64,000 bases of DNA from Streptomyces sp. OfavH-34-F (GTDB lineage Bacteria; Actinomycetota; Actinomycetes; Streptomycetales; Streptomycetaceae): NCBI RefSeq assembly GCF_022347745.1, contig NZ_JAKRGC010000002.1, forward strand, positions 1 to 64,000. Direction: 5' to 3'. Positions 1 through 9,321 of the stretch are shown here, piece after piece (position 1 is the stretch's first letter; every line of letters begins with the position of its first letter). The position numbers and the translations under genes are program-made. Below the pieces are notes generated by a model. It had not been told where the DNA came from. It did not search any database and saw only the letters and a list, made by a program, of their open reading frames with translations.

Positions 1-1141
1 GGCCGCCGAGCCGGTCCGCCAGGCGGCCCGCCTCGTCCGGGTCGCCGCAGACCACGGCGGTGAGCCGGCCCTGCGGCGCCAGCAGCCCGGTGACCGGGTC
101 GTAGAGGTCGCCGGACGGGGCGGTGGTGACGGTGGCCGGCCGGGTGGTGCGGCTCAGCGCCAGCACCCGCACCGCGCGCTGCGCCGACGGGCGGGAGAAG
201 GAGTACGCCATGGCGATCTCCTCGAAGTGGCGCAGTGGAAACAGCATCAGGGTGACCGCGCTGTACACCGTGACCAGTTGGCCGACCTCGACCTTGCCGT
301 CGCGGGCGAGCGCGGCGCCGTGGACGACCAGGGCGAGCAGCAGCAGGCCCGGCAGCAGGACCTGCACGGCGGAGATCAGCGACCACATCCGGGCGCTGTG
401 CACCGCCGCCACGCGGACCTCCTGCGAGGCCCGCCGGTACCGCCGCAGAAACAGCTCCTCGCCGCCGATGCCGCGCAGCACCCGCAGCCCGGCCACGGTG
501 TCCGAGGCGAGTTCGGTGGCCCTGCCGCCCTTCTCGCGCTGCACGTCGGCCCGCCGGGTGGCGCGCGGGAGCAGCGGCAGCACGGACAGGGCGAGGAGCG
601 GCATCGCGATCGCCACGAGGACACCCAGGGACGGCAGGTAGACGACGAGCCCCACGCTGATGACGACGAGTACGGTCGCGGCGGCCAGGAACCGGGAGAG
701 GGACTCCACGAACCAGCCGATCTTCTCCACGTCCCCGGTCGACACCGCGACCACCTCGCCCGCCGCGACCCGGCGCGTCAGCAGCGCGCCCAGCTCCGCG
801 GTCTTGCGGGACAGCAACTGCTGGACCCGCGCGGCAGCGGTGATCCAGTTGGTGACGGCGCTCCGGTGGAGCATGGCGTCGCTGACCGCCGTCGCCACGC
901 CCAGCAGCGCGGTCAGCCCGCCGGCCAGCGCCAGCCGGCCCCCGGAGCGGTCGACGACCGCCTGCACGGCGATGCCCACCGCGAGCGGATACCCCGCGAT
1001 CGAGCACTGGTGCAGCAGCCCCCACAGCAACGCCTTGAGCTGGCCGCCCAGCTGACTGCGGCCCAGCCAGAACAGGAAACGGGGACCGGAGCGGACGTCG
1101 GGATCACCGGGGTCCGGATACGGAAGGTCGCGAATGTGCAT
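1..1141 (-). CDS. ABC transporter permease/ATP-binding protein, partial
   Basis: This minus-strand gene runs off the left edge; about 380 N-terminal residues are visible from an ATG at 1141. It shows a type I exporter membrane domain with hydrophobic segments near residues 35-75, 130-165 and 245-280. The start of the nucleotide-binding domain follows. Where a Walker A loop is expected the sequence reads VVCGDPDEAGRLAD, with no GK[ST]. This half therefore looks like a degenerate ATPase, as in heterodimeric actinobacterial exporters, and an active partner would be expected to the left. That partner is an inference. The substrate is unknown. Confidence 0.85.
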   Translation of the reverse strand, partial: MHIRDLPYPDPGDPDVRSGPRFLFWLGRSQLGGQLKALLWGLLHQCSIAGYPLAVGIAVQAVVDRSGGRLALAGGLTALLGVATAVSDAMLHRSAVTNWITAAARVQQLLSRKTAELGALLTRRVAAGEVVAVSTGDVEKIGWFVESLSRFLAAATVLVVISVGLVVYLPSLGVLVAIAMPLLALSVLPLLPRATRRADVQREKGGRATELASDTVAGLRVLRGIGGEELFLRRYRRASQEVRVAAVHSARMWSLISAVQVLLPGLLLLALVVHGAALARDGKVEVGQLVTVYSAVTLMLFPLRHFEEIAMAYSFSRPSAQRAVRVLALSRTTRPATVTTAPSGDLYDPVTGLLAPQGRLTAVVCGDPDEAGRLADRLGG

Positions 1142-1416
1142 GACATCCCAAAGGATCGGAAGAAACCGGGCCCGCGAGGCGCCGCGCGAGCGCACCGGGG
1201 CAGCAGTGGGTCACCTGCGGGCTGCGCAGGCGGGGGAACCAAACCGTGCAAGCTTCGCCCGACACCGGGGCCGCGGCAAACGGTTTTATGCGGATGCGGG
1301 TGCATACGGCCTCCGGCCTCCGCACCGCCCCGGAGCGGGTAAAGATTCGGCACGCTTTCCGTCGGGCGGACCGGGAGCGGACGGGCGGGCCCCGTACCGG
1401 GTGCGAGCATGGACGC

Positions 1417-2166
1417 ATGCGTATAGCCGGTGCGGTACGAGTGGTGGCCTCGGCGGCCGCCTGCGGTGTTCTGCTCATGACCCTGACGTCCTGCGGGGGC
1501 GACGGGCACGACGGCGCGAAGAAGCGCGGAACCGCGAAGCGGTCCGCCGCCGAGCAGGGCCGCACCGCGTCCCCGACCACCGGCCTCGCACGCATCCCGG
1601 ATGTCGGCGACCGGCTCCAGTCACAGATCCCGGCCGACTCCCGCCAGGTCGTCGCCGTCTACGGGGCCGGGAAGAACTCCGCGGACTCCACCGTCGTGCT
1701 CTACACCAAGTCCGGCTCCACCTGGGACAAGGCCGCGGGCTGGAAGGGGCACAACGGCAAGAAGGGCTGGACGGCGGACCACCACGAGAACGACAAGCGC
1801 AGCCCTGTCGGCGTCTTCACCCTCAGCGACGCCGGCGGCGTGCTCGCCGACCCCGGAGCCCGCCTCCCGTACACGCGGACGGCCTCCCTCCAGGCACCGC
1901 ACTCCTGGCCCGATACCCACTGGCACGACTTCGACTACGTCATCGCCATCGACTACAACCGCGTCAAGGGCACGCCCCCCAACGACCCGACGCGCCCCCA
2001 GGGCCAGACCAAGGGCGGCAGCATCTGGCTGCACATGGACCACGGCAGCGGTACCTCCGCCTGTGTCAGCGTCTCCAAGGAAGCCATGGAGAAGCTGCTG
2101 CGCACCCTGGACCCGAAGCAGCACCCGGTCGTGGTCATGGGCGACCGCGCCAGCCTCCGCGCCTGA
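1417..2166 (+). CDS. Lipoprotein with L,D-transpeptidase (YkuD-like) fold
   Basis: The product is 249 residues. A hydrophobic N-terminus ends in the lipobox LTSC (Cys about 26), so it should be a lipid-anchored envelope protein. The C-terminal half carries a YkuD-type active-site region: WLHMD, then GTSACVSVSKEAM about ten residues later, with candidate catalytic His about 206 and Cys about 216. Known members cross-link peptidoglycan stem peptides or resemble enzymes that do. The ATG at 1417 was chosen because it begins the signal peptide; the frame is open further upstream but that part looks non-coding. It converges on the next gene across a hairpin. Confidence 0.8.
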   Translation: MRIAGAVRVVASAAACGVLLMTLTSCGGDGHDGAKKRGTAKRSAAEQGRTASPTTGLARIPDVGDRLQSQIPADSRQVVAVYGAGKNSADSTVVLYTKSGSTWDKAAGWKGHNGKKGWTADHHENDKRSPVGVFTLSDAGGVLADPGARLPYTRTASLQAPHSWPDTHWHDFDYVIAIDYNRVKGTPPNDPTRPQGQTKGGSIWLHMDHGSGTSACVSVSKEAMEKLLRTLDPKQHPVVVMGDRASLRA

Positions 2167-2170
2167 CGGT

Positions 2171-2198
2171 CCCCGACCGGTCTCAGGCCGGTCCGGGG
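2171..2198. terminator. Bidirectional terminator hairpin
   Basis: The arm CCCCGACCGG pairs with CCGGTCCGGGG apart from one bulged C. It sits between the convergent transpeptidase and FAD/Fe-S genes and overlaps the stop codon of the latter. There is no T-tract, which is common in Streptomyces. Confidence 0.6.
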
Positions 2199-5116
2199 CG
2201 CGTCGCCCACTCCAGCTCCATCAGCACCGAGTGGTACGAGCGGCCCGTCGCCCGGTCCATGCCGATCTCGCACATCCGGTTGGCCGAGAGATACGCGTCG
2301 TACGCGTGGGGCCGCACCTCGGCGGCCTCCTTCGCCGTCGCGGACGCGGTCAACTCCTTGTGCAGCATGCCCCGGTCGCCCGCGAAACCGCAGCACGCGG
2401 CGTCGTCCGGGATCACCGCCTCGTCCGTGCAGGCCGCCGCCACCGCCTGCAGCCGGTCCACATTGGCGAGATGCTCCATCGAACAGGTCGGATGCAGTAC
2501 GGCCGCCTTCCTCGTCCGCAGCACCGTCAGCTCCGGAAGCAGTTCGTCCGCCGCCCAGACCAGGGAGTCGACGATCGTCAGCTCCCGGTGCAGTTCCCGG
2601 TTCGCCTCGGTGAGATACGGAACCACCTCCTGGGCGATGCCCAGCGTGCAGGACGAGGCGTCCACCACCAGCGGCAGCTTCCCGCCGGCCGTCCAGCCCC
2701 AGGCGGCCTCCACGATCCGGTTGGCCATGACGGCGTTGCCCGCGTCGTAGCCCTTGGAGTGCCAGATGGTGGCGCAGCAGGTGCCGTTGACATCGTCCGG
2801 AATCCACACGGGCTTTCCCGCCCGGGCCGACACGGCGACCACCGCCTGCGGCAGCGACGGCCCGCGATATCCCTCCGGGCTGCCGAAGATGCGGTTGACG
2901 CAGGCCGGGTAGTAGACGGCGCTCGCCCCCACCCTGCGGGTACGCGGCAGCTTCCGCGAGGCCGCCCCGGGGATCTCCGGCAGCCACTCCGGGACCAGAT
3001 CCGGGTGCACCACCCGGCGGGCGAGCCGGGTGACGCCCTGGAGCAACCGGTCGTCGATCCTGCTCGCCGCGGCCACCGCCAGCCGGGCCGCCGTCTCCGC
3101 CGCGCCGAAGCGCCGGGCGGCGAGCGCGGCGATCCGCTCCTCGCGCGGCGAGTGCCGCTGATGGCGGAAATCCTTCATCATCGCGCCGGTGTCGATGCCG
3201 ACCGGGCAGGCCAGCTTGCAGGTGGAGTCACCGGCGCAGGTGTCCACGGCGTCGTAGCCGTAGGAGTCGAGGAGGTTCGATTCCACCGCGGAGTCGGCGG
3301 GCTGGCGCATCATCTCCCGGCGCAGCACGATCCGCTGACGCGGCGAGGTCGTCAGATCGTGGCTGGGGCAGGTCGGTTCGCAGAAGCCGCACTCGATGCA
3401 CGGGTCCGCGACGGGCTCGACCTTCGGGATGGTCTTCAGCCCGCGCAGATGGGCCTTCGGATCGCGGTCCAGGACGATCCTCGGGGCCAGCACCCCGTCC
3501 GGGTCGATGGCCTGCTTGGTGCGCCACATCAGCTCGGTGGCGCGCGGACCCCACTCCAGTTCCAGGAAGGGAGCGATGTTGCGGCCGGTGGCGTGTTCCG
3601 CCTTGAGCGATCCGTCGAACCGCTCCACCGTCAGCCGGCAGAAATCCGCCATGAAGGCGGCGTAGCGCTCGACGTCGGACGGGCGCGCCGCGTCGAACGC
3701 CAGCAGGAAGTGGAGGTTGCCGTGCGCGGCGTGACCGGCGACGGCGGCGTCGAAGCCGTGCTCCGCCTGGAGCGCCAGCAGCGCCTCGCAGGCGTCCGCC
3801 AGCCGGGACGGCGGTACGGCGAAGTCCTCCGTGATCAGCGTCGTGCCGGAGGGACGCGAGCCGCCGACCGCGGTGACGAACGCCTTGCGGGCCTTCCAGT
3901 AGCCGGAGATGGTGGCCGCGTCACGGGTGAACTCGTTGGTCACGGAGGTCACCGGCCGGACCAGCTCCAGCCGCCGCACCACATCGGCCGCCGCCCGCTC
4001 GTACGCCTCCTGGCCCGCCTCGTCGGGCGCCCGGAACTCCACCAGCAGCGCCGTGGTCTCCCTCGGCAGCCCGGCCCAGTCGGCGGGGACGCCCCGCACG
4101 CTGACCGAGGCACGCAGCGTGTTGCCGTCCATCAGCTCGACGGCCAGGGCCCCCGCCTCGTTGAACAGCGGCACGGCGGCGGCAGCGGCGGTCAGCGACG
4201 GGAAGAACAGCAGCGCGGTGGAGATCCGGCGGTCCAGCGGCAGGGTGTCGAAGACGACCTCCGAGATGAAGCCGAAGGTCCCCTCGGAGCCGACCATCAG
4301 ACCGCGCAGGATCTCCACCGGCGTCGAGCCGTCCAGGAACGCGTCCAGCCGGTAGCCGTTGGTGTTCTTGATCTCGTACTTGGCGCGGATACGGGCGGTG
4401 AGCGCGGCGTCGGCCTCGATCTCCGCCTTGAGCGCCAGCAGCTCCGCGCACAGCCGCGGCTCCCCGCGGGCCAGCTCCTCGTCGGCCGCCGGATCGCCGG
4501 TGTCCACGACGGTGCCGCTGGGCAGCACGAAGGTCAGCGAGGAGACGGTGCGGTACGAATTGCGGGTGGTGCCCGCGGTCATCCCCGAGGCGTTGTTGGC
4601 GACGACTCCGCCGATCGTGCACGCGATCGCGCTGGCCGGGTCGGGGCCCAGCAGCCTGCCGTACCGCGCGAGGGCGGCGTTGGCCCGGACGACCGTCGTC
4701 CCCGGCCGGATACGGGCCCGGGCGCCGTCCTCCAGGACCTCGACGCCCGCCCAGTTCCGCCGGACGTCGACCAGGATGTCCTCGCCCTGCGCCTGCCCGT
4801 TGAGGCTGGTACCGGCGGCGCGGAAGACAACGCTGCGGCCCTGGCCGTGCGCGTACGACAGGATCGCCGAGATGTCGTCGAGGTCCTCCGGGACGACGAC
4901 CACCTGCGGCACGAAGCGGTACGGGCTGGCGTCGGAGGCGTACTTCACCAGGTCCGAGACCTTCCAGAGCACCTTCTCGGTGCCGAGCAGGGCGGTCAGA
5001 TCGGCGCGCAGCCGCTCCGGCGTACCCCCGGCCCGGTCCTCGGGGACGCGGTCGTGGGAGGGCGGGCGCACCGCGGCGGGGCGCAGCGTGTCGGGGTCCG
5101 GCTCCAGCAGCGGCAT
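2183..5116 (-). CDS. FAD-linked oxidase / Fe-S (CCG-domain) fusion, D-lactate or glycolate dehydrogenase-like
   Basis: The product is 977 residues and fuses two activities that are often separate subunits. Residues about 60-245 form an FAD-binding PCMH domain and about 270-540 an FAD-oxidase C-terminal domain of the GlcD/Dld type. A ferredoxin-like region follows, with CIECGFCEPTCP near 571 and a second cluster near 629 (STCKLACPVG). A CCG domain lies at the C-terminus (CCATIW near 779, CCGFAG near 907). Family members oxidise 2-hydroxyacids such as D-lactate and pass electrons to the quinone pool at the membrane. The length matches the fused family. Exact substrate is not readable from sequence. 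Confidence 0.9.
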   Translation of the reverse strand: MPLLEPDPDTLRPAAVRPPSHDRVPEDRAGGTPERLRADLTALLGTEKVLWKVSDLVKYASDASPYRFVPQVVVVPEDLDDISAILSYAHGQGRSVVFRAAGTSLNGQAQGEDILVDVRRNWAGVEVLEDGARARIRPGTTVVRANAALARYGRLLGPDPASAIACTIGGVVANNASGMTAGTTRNSYRTVSSLTFVLPSGTVVDTGDPAADEELARGEPRLCAELLALKAEIEADAALTARIRAKYEIKNTNGYRLDAFLDGSTPVEILRGLMVGSEGTFGFISEVVFDTLPLDRRISTALLFFPSLTAAAAAVPLFNEAGALAVELMDGNTLRASVSVRGVPADWAGLPRETTALLVEFRAPDEAGQEAYERAAADVVRRLELVRPVTSVTNEFTRDAATISGYWKARKAFVTAVGGSRPSGTTLITEDFAVPPSRLADACEALLALQAEHGFDAAVAGHAAHGNLHFLLAFDAARPSDVERYAAFMADFCRLTVERFDGSLKAEHATGRNIAPFLELEWGPRATELMWRTKQAIDPDGVLAPRIVLDRDPKAHLRGLKTIPKVEPVADPCIECGFCEPTCPSHDLTTSPRQRIVLRREMMRQPADSAVESNLLDSYGYDAVDTCAGDSTCKLACPVGIDTGAMMKDFRHQRHSPREERIAALAARRFGAAETAARLAVAAASRIDDRLLQGVTRLARRVVHPDLVPEWLPEIPGAASRKLPRTRRVGASAVYYPACVNRIFGSPEGYRGPSLPQAVVAVSARAGKPVWIPDDVNGTCCATIWHSKGYDAGNAVMANRIVEAAWGWTAGGKLPLVVDASSCTLGIAQEVVPYLTEANRELHRELTIVDSLVWAADELLPELTVLRTRKAAVLHPTCSMEHLANVDRLQAVAAACTDEAVIPDDAACCGFAGDRGMLHKELTASATAKEAAEVRPHAYDAYLSANRMCEIGMDRATGRSYHSVLMELEWATRPGPA

Positions 5117-5174
5117 CGTGTCTCCTCCTCGGCGATGTGGCGGTCCCGCGGCCCGTCGCCGCGTCCCGTCCAGG

Positions 5175-5627
5175 TCAGCAGCGGCGTTCCGGCATCCCGT
5201 TGACCAGGGCGGTGAGCAGGCCGCCCAGCACCTCGCGCTGGTCGGCGGTCAGTGGAGCCAGGATCTCCTCCGCGGCCGCCCGGCGCGCGTCGCGCAGCGA
5301 GCGCAGCGTGGCGACGCCCTCGTCCGTGATCTCGATCCTGACCACTCTGCGGCTGGCCGGATCGGGGACGCGGCGGACCCGGCCGCCGGCCTCCAGCGCG
5401 TCCACCAGGGTGGTGACGGCGCGGGGGACCACGTCGAGGCGCTGGGCGAGATCCGCCATCCGGGGCGGGCCCTCGTAGTGCGCGACGGTGCGCAGCAGGC
5501 GGAACTGCGCGGGCGTGATGCCGATCGGCTCCAGCTGGCGGCTCTGGATGCGCTGGAGCCTGCGCGTCAGCCGCAGCAGTTGTTCGGCGAGCAGGCCGTC
5601 CGGGTCGGGGGAGTCCATGGCGCTCAC
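5175..5627 (-). CDS. MarR-family transcriptional regulator
   Basis: This 150-residue protein has the MarR layout: an N-terminal dimerisation helix, a winged helix-turn-helix around residues 45-100 (MADLAQRLDVVPRAVTTLVD), a wing containing DPASRRVVRIEIT, and a C-terminal helix. It starts at a GTG with a GGAG about ten bases upstream; an ATG three codons later is an alternative. It is divergent from an ABC exporter with a palindrome in between, so autoregulation and ligand-relieved repression of the exporter are likely. That regulation is inferred from layout. Confidence 0.9.
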   Translation of the reverse strand: MSAMDSPDPDGLLAEQLLRLTRRLQRIQSRQLEPIGITPAQFRLLRTVAHYEGPPRMADLAQRLDVVPRAVTTLVDALEAGGRVRRVPDPASRRVVRIEITDEGVATLRSLRDARRAAAEEILAPLTADQREVLGGLLTALVNGMPERRC

Positions 5628-5641
5628 CGTATCAGGACTCC

Positions 5642-5670
5642 GCTCATTGTGAATAGAGGTAACAATGAGC
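5642..5670. promoter_or_regulatory. MarR operator candidate (9-bp perfect inverted repeat)
   Basis: GCTCATTGT and ACAATGAGC are exact reverse complements separated by 11 bases. The site lies 14 bases upstream of the marR-like start and 138 bases upstream of the exporter gene. It is AT-rich in a GC-rich genome, as MarR sites usually are. Confidence 0.75.
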
Positions 5671-5676
5671 TATGCT
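5647..5676 (+). promoter_or_regulatory. Promoter for the ABC exporter, overlapping the operator
   Basis: TTGTGA (5647-5652) and TATGCT (5671-5676) are spaced by 18 bases and resemble housekeeping sigma -35 and -10 boxes. The palindrome covers the -35 box and spacer, so bound MarR would block polymerase. Confidence 0.5.
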
Positions 5677-5807
5677 CCCTTTCGGCTCGACCGTCGAGGG
5701 CGCGGTAACCGCCTCCGGACGGCCCTGCCCGCACCCGGCGCCCGGGCGCGCCGCTCCGTCGGCCGCGCCCCGGCGCCCCCGTTGCCGCATGTCCGACGAA
5801 GGAGCCC

Positions 5808-7613
5808 ATGAAACCCGACGAACCCACGTGGACACCCCCGCCGCGGGACGGCAGCCAGCCGCCCGCGGACCTGCGCCGCATCCTGCGCCTCTTCCGCCCG
5901 TACCGCGGCCGCCTCGCGGTGGTCGGACTGCTCGTCGGCGCCTCGTCGCTGGTGTCGGTCGCCTCGCCGTTCCTGCTGCGCGAGATCCTGGACACCGCCA
6001 TCCCGCAGGGGCGGACCGGGCTGCTCTCGCTGCTCGCCCTCGGCATGATCCTCACCGCCGTGATGAACAGCGTCTTCGGCGTCCTGCAGACCCTGATCTC
6101 CACCACGGTCGGCCAGCGCGTCATGCACGACCTGCGCACCGCGGTCTACGCCCAGTTGCAACGCATGCCGCTCGCCTTCTTCACCCGGACCCGGACGGGC
6201 GAGGTCCAGTCCCGGATCGCCAACGACATCGGCGGAATGCAGGCCACCGTCACCTCGACGGCGACCTCCCTCGTCTCCAACCTCACCGCCGTCGTCGCCA
6301 CCGTCGTCGCCATGCTCGCGCTCGACTGGCGGCTGACGGTCGTCTCGCTGCTCCTGCTGCCGGTCTTCGTCTGGATCAGCCGCCGCGTCGGCCGTGAACG
6401 CAAGAAGATCACCACCCAGCGCCAGAAGCAGATGGCCGCCATGGCCGCCACCGTCACCGAGTCGCTCTCCGTCAGCGGCATCCTCCTCGGCCGCACGATG
6501 GGCCGTTCCGACTCACTGACCCGCGGCTTCGCCGAGGAGTCCGAGCGGCTGGTCGACCTCGAGATCCGCTCCAGCATGGCCGGACGGTGGCGGATGTCGA
6601 CGATCGGCATCGTCATGGCCGCCATGCCCGCCGTCATCTACTGGGCGGCCGGCCTGGCCCTCCAGTCGGGCGGCCCCGCCGTCTCCATCGGCACCCTGGT
6701 CGCGTTCGTCTCGCTCCAGCAGGGCCTCTTCCGTCCGGCGGTCAGTCTGCTCTCGACCGGTGTGCAGATGCAGACGTCCCTCGCGCTCTTCCAGCGGATC
6801 TTCGAATACCTCGATCTCACCGTCGACATCACGGAGCCGGAGAATCCGGTGCGCCTGGACAAGATCCGGGGCGAGGTGCGGTTCGAGAACGTCGACTTCA
6901 GCTACGACGAGCAGAGCGGCCCCACCCTCAGCGGCGTCGACGTGACCGTGCCCGCAGGCGCCGGACTGGCCGTCGTCGGCCCCACCGGCTCCGGCAAGTC
7001 CACCCTCAGCTACCTCGTGCCCCGCCTGTACGACGTGACCGGCGGCCGGGTCACCCTCGACGGGGTCGATGTGCGCGATCTGGACTTCGACACCCTGGCC
7101 CGCGCGGTCGGCGTCGTCTCGCAGGAGACCTACCTCTTCCACGCCTCGGTCGCCGAGAACCTGCGCTTCGCCAAGCCCGACGCCACCGACGAGGAGATCG
7201 AGGCCGCAGCCCGCGCCGCGCAGATCCACGACCACATCGCCTCCCTCCCCGACGGCTACGACACCCTCGTGGGGGAGCGCGGATACCGCTTCTCGGGCGG
7301 CGAGAAACAGCGCCTGGCCATCGCCCGCACCATCCTGCGCGACCCGCCGGTGCTCATCCTGGACGAGGCCACCAGCGCCCTCGACACCCGCACCGAACAC
7401 GCCGTCCAGGCGGCGATCGACGCCCTCTCCGCCGGCCGCACCACGATCACCATCGCCCACCGGCTCTCCACCGTCCGCGACGCCGACCAGATCGTCGTCC
7501 TCGACGGCGGCCGCACGGCGGAGCGCGGTACCCACGACGAACTCCTGCGACTGGACGGGCGCTATGCGGCACTGGTCCGCCGGGACACGGAGATGGCCCC
7601 GATGACGACCTGA
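5808..7613 (+). CDS. ABC exporter (membrane domain fused to ATPase)
   Basis: This 601-residue half-exporter has a six-helix type I membrane domain over residues about 40-325. A complete nucleotide-binding domain follows: Walker A GPTGSGKST near 390, signature FSGGEKQR near 496, Walker B VLILDEATSALD near 515 and the His switch in IAHRLS. It is probably a homodimeric multidrug or lipid exporter in the cell membrane. Divergence from a MarR gene suggests induction by a toxic small molecule, perhaps the transported substrate; this is inference. Confidence 0.93.
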   Translation: MKPDEPTWTPPPRDGSQPPADLRRILRLFRPYRGRLAVVGLLVGASSLVSVASPFLLREILDTAIPQGRTGLLSLLALGMILTAVMNSVFGVLQTLISTTVGQRVMHDLRTAVYAQLQRMPLAFFTRTRTGEVQSRIANDIGGMQATVTSTATSLVSNLTAVVATVVAMLALDWRLTVVSLLLLPVFVWISRRVGRERKKITTQRQKQMAAMAATVTESLSVSGILLGRTMGRSDSLTRGFAEESERLVDLEIRSSMAGRWRMSTIGIVMAAMPAVIYWAAGLALQSGGPAVSIGTLVAFVSLQQGLFRPAVSLLSTGVQMQTSLALFQRIFEYLDLTVDITEPENPVRLDKIRGEVRFENVDFSYDEQSGPTLSGVDVTVPAGAGLAVVGPTGSGKSTLSYLVPRLYDVTGGRVTLDGVDVRDLDFDTLARAVGVVSQETYLFHASVAENLRFAKPDATDEEIEAAARAAQIHDHIASLPDGYDTLVGERGYRFSGGEKQRLAIARTILRDPPVLILDEATSALDTRTEHAVQAAIDALSAGRTTITIAHRLSTVRDADQIVVLDGGRTAERGTHDELLRLDGRYAALVRRDTEMAPMTT

Positions 7614-7621
7614 CCGGCCGC

Positions 7622-7640
7622 GCGGCGGCGTACCCGCCGC
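7622..7640. terminator. Terminator hairpin between convergent genes
   Basis: GCGGCGG (7622-7628) pairs with CCGCCGC (7634-7640) over a five-base loop, eight bases after the exporter stop and just before the stop of the opposing gene. Confidence 0.5.
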
Positions 7641-7647
7641 CCGCCCT

Positions 7648-8787
7648 TCAGACGAAGACGGGCTCCTCGGCGACCGGAGCGGCGGCGGACGCGCCCGCAT
7701 CCCGCACGGCGCCCCCTCGCCCGCGCCCCAACAGTCCCAGGACCTCCCGCACGGCGGACCGTCCGGCGCGGTTGGCGCCGACGGTGCTGGCGGACGGCCC
7801 GTAACCGACCAGATGGACACGCGCATCGCGCACGGCCCGCGTGCCCTCGACGCGCACCCCGCCCCCGCGCTCACGCAGCCGGAGCGGGGCGAGATGGTCG
7901 ATGGCGGCACGGAAGCCGGTGGCCCAGAGGATGACGTCGGCCTCGACAGCGCGGCCGTCGTCCCAGGCCACACCGGTCGGAGTGATCCGGTCGAACATCG
8001 GCAGCCGGTCGAGAACCCCGGACTCCCGGGCCCGCCGTATCGCGTCGTTGACGGGCAGCCCGGTCACACTCACCACGCTCTGCGGCGGCAGCCCCCGCCG
8101 GACCCGCTCCTCCACCATCGCCACGGCAGCCCGCCCCTGGTCCTCCCCGAACGGCCCCTCCCGGAAGACGGGCGGCCGGCGCGTCACCCAGTGCGTCTCC
8201 GCCGCCACCTCGGCGATCTCCATCAGATGCTGCGTACCGGACGCCCCGCCCCCGACCACCACCACGCGCTGCCCGGCGAACGCGGCCGGGCCCGGATAGC
8301 CGGACGTGTGCAGCTGCCGGCCCCGGAACGTCTCCTGTCCCGGATAGCGCGGCCAGAACGGCCGGTCCCAGGTCCCCGTCGCGTTGATCAGCGCACGAGC
8401 CGCGTACACCCCCTCGGACGTCTCGACGAGCAACCGGCCCCCCTCGCCCTCGCGCACGGCACGCACGTCCACCGGCCGGTGGACCCGCAGCCCGAAGGTC
8501 CGCTCGTACCGGTCGAAGTAGGCGCCGATCACCTCGGACGAGGGCCGCTCGTCGTCCGCGCCGGTCAGCTCCATGCCCGGCAGGGAGTGCATCCCGTGCA
8601 CCTTGCCGTACGTCAGCGAAGGCCACCGGAACTGCCAGGCGCCGCCGGGCGCCGGAGCGTGGTCCAGGACGACGAAGTCGCGGTCCGGCTCCAGCCCGCC
8701 GCGCCGCAGGTGGTAGGCGGCGGACAACCCCGCCTGCCCGGCACCGATCACCACGACGTCCACCGACCGCACCCCAAAATCGTTCAC
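7648..8787 (-). CDS. FAD/NAD(P)-dependent oxidoreductase (flavin monooxygenase-like)
   Basis: A GTG start at 8787 gives 379 residues and places the FAD Rossmann motif VVVIGAGQAGLSAAYHL close to the N-terminus. A second dinucleotide motif, VVVVGGGASGTQHL, lies mid-protein, and WATGFR near the C-terminus is typical of flavin-containing and Baeyer-Villiger-type monooxygenases. The family oxidises S, N or C atoms of small substrates with NADPH and oxygen. The substrate is unknown. A longer upstream GTG start (8832) is possible but adds a poorly conserved-looking leader. Confidence 0.85.
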   Translation of the reverse strand: MNDFGVRSVDVVVIGAGQAGLSAAYHLRRGGLEPDRDFVVLDHAPAPGGAWQFRWPSLTYGKVHGMHSLPGMELTGADDERPSSEVIGAYFDRYERTFGLRVHRPVDVRAVREGEGGRLLVETSEGVYAARALINATGTWDRPFWPRYPGQETFRGRQLHTSGYPGPAAFAGQRVVVVGGGASGTQHLMEIAEVAAETHWVTRRPPVFREGPFGEDQGRAAVAMVEERVRRGLPPQSVVSVTGLPVNDAIRRARESGVLDRLPMFDRITPTGVAWDDGRAVEADVILWATGFRAAIDHLAPLRLRERGGGVRVEGTRAVRDARVHLVGYGPSASTVGANRAGRSAVREVLGLLGRGRGGAVRDAGASAAAPVAEEPVFV

Positions 8788-8898
8788 GCTTCTACCAACT
8801 ACGCAGCCCCCGAGGAACTTCCCCACGCCCACCCGCCCCCGACGCGCAACCCCGCGCGGTCAACGGCTTCGCCCGGCGATGACGGCAGGATGGACCCC

Positions 8899-9321
8899 AT
8901 GTCTGCTGCCTTCACCACCACCGTCCTCCACCTCACGACCGGCTCCACGGAGACCGTCACCGACCTCACCCCGGACTGCGAGCGCTTCCTCGCCCGCGCG
9001 GCCGCCGACCGCGACGGCCTGCTCAACCTCTTCGTCCCGCACGCCACCGCCGGAATCGCCGTCCTGGAGACCGGCGCCGGCAGCGACGACGACCTCCTGT
9101 CGGCCCTCCACACCCTTCTCCCCGCCGACGACCGCTGGCAGCACCGCCACGGCACCCCCGGCCACGGCCGCGACCACGTGGTCCCGGCCCTGGTCCCCCC
9201 GCACGCCACCCTCCCGGTGATCGCGGGCCGCCTGGAACTGGGCACCTGGCAGTCGGTATGCCTCGTGGACACCAACGTTGCTAAAGACAACCGTCAGGTG
9301 CGTCTGAGCTTCCTCGGCTGA
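8899..9321 (+). CDS. YjbQ-family protein (UPF0047)
   Basis: This 140-residue protein matches the compact YjbQ fold. The sequence FVPHATAGIAVLE and the later GHGRDHVVPAL carry the conserved His and acidic residues, and LGTWQSVCLVD ends the core. Bacterial members have been linked to thiamine phosphate synthase activity in vitro; the physiological role is uncertain. The ATG follows GGCAGGA at good spacing. The last eighteen or so codons (from NVAKDN) use A/T-ending codons such as GCT, AAA and CGT, unlike the rest of the gene. Together with the integrase next door this suggests the 3' end was supplied by an integrated element. Confidence 0.88.
   Translation: MSAAFTTTVLHLTTGSTETVTDLTPDCERFLARAAADRDGLLNLFVPHATAGIAVLETGAGSDDDLLSALHTLLPADDRWQHRHGTPGHGRDHVVPALVPPHATLPVIAGRLELGTWQSVCLVDTNVAKDNRQVRLSFLG

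Noticed and set aside
1601-5203. A 1200-residue plus-strand open frame across the FAD/Fe-S gene
   Set aside because: It is antisense to a gene with clear domains and motifs, and its composition is Arg/Gly/Pro-rich as expected for a shadow frame in high-GC DNA.
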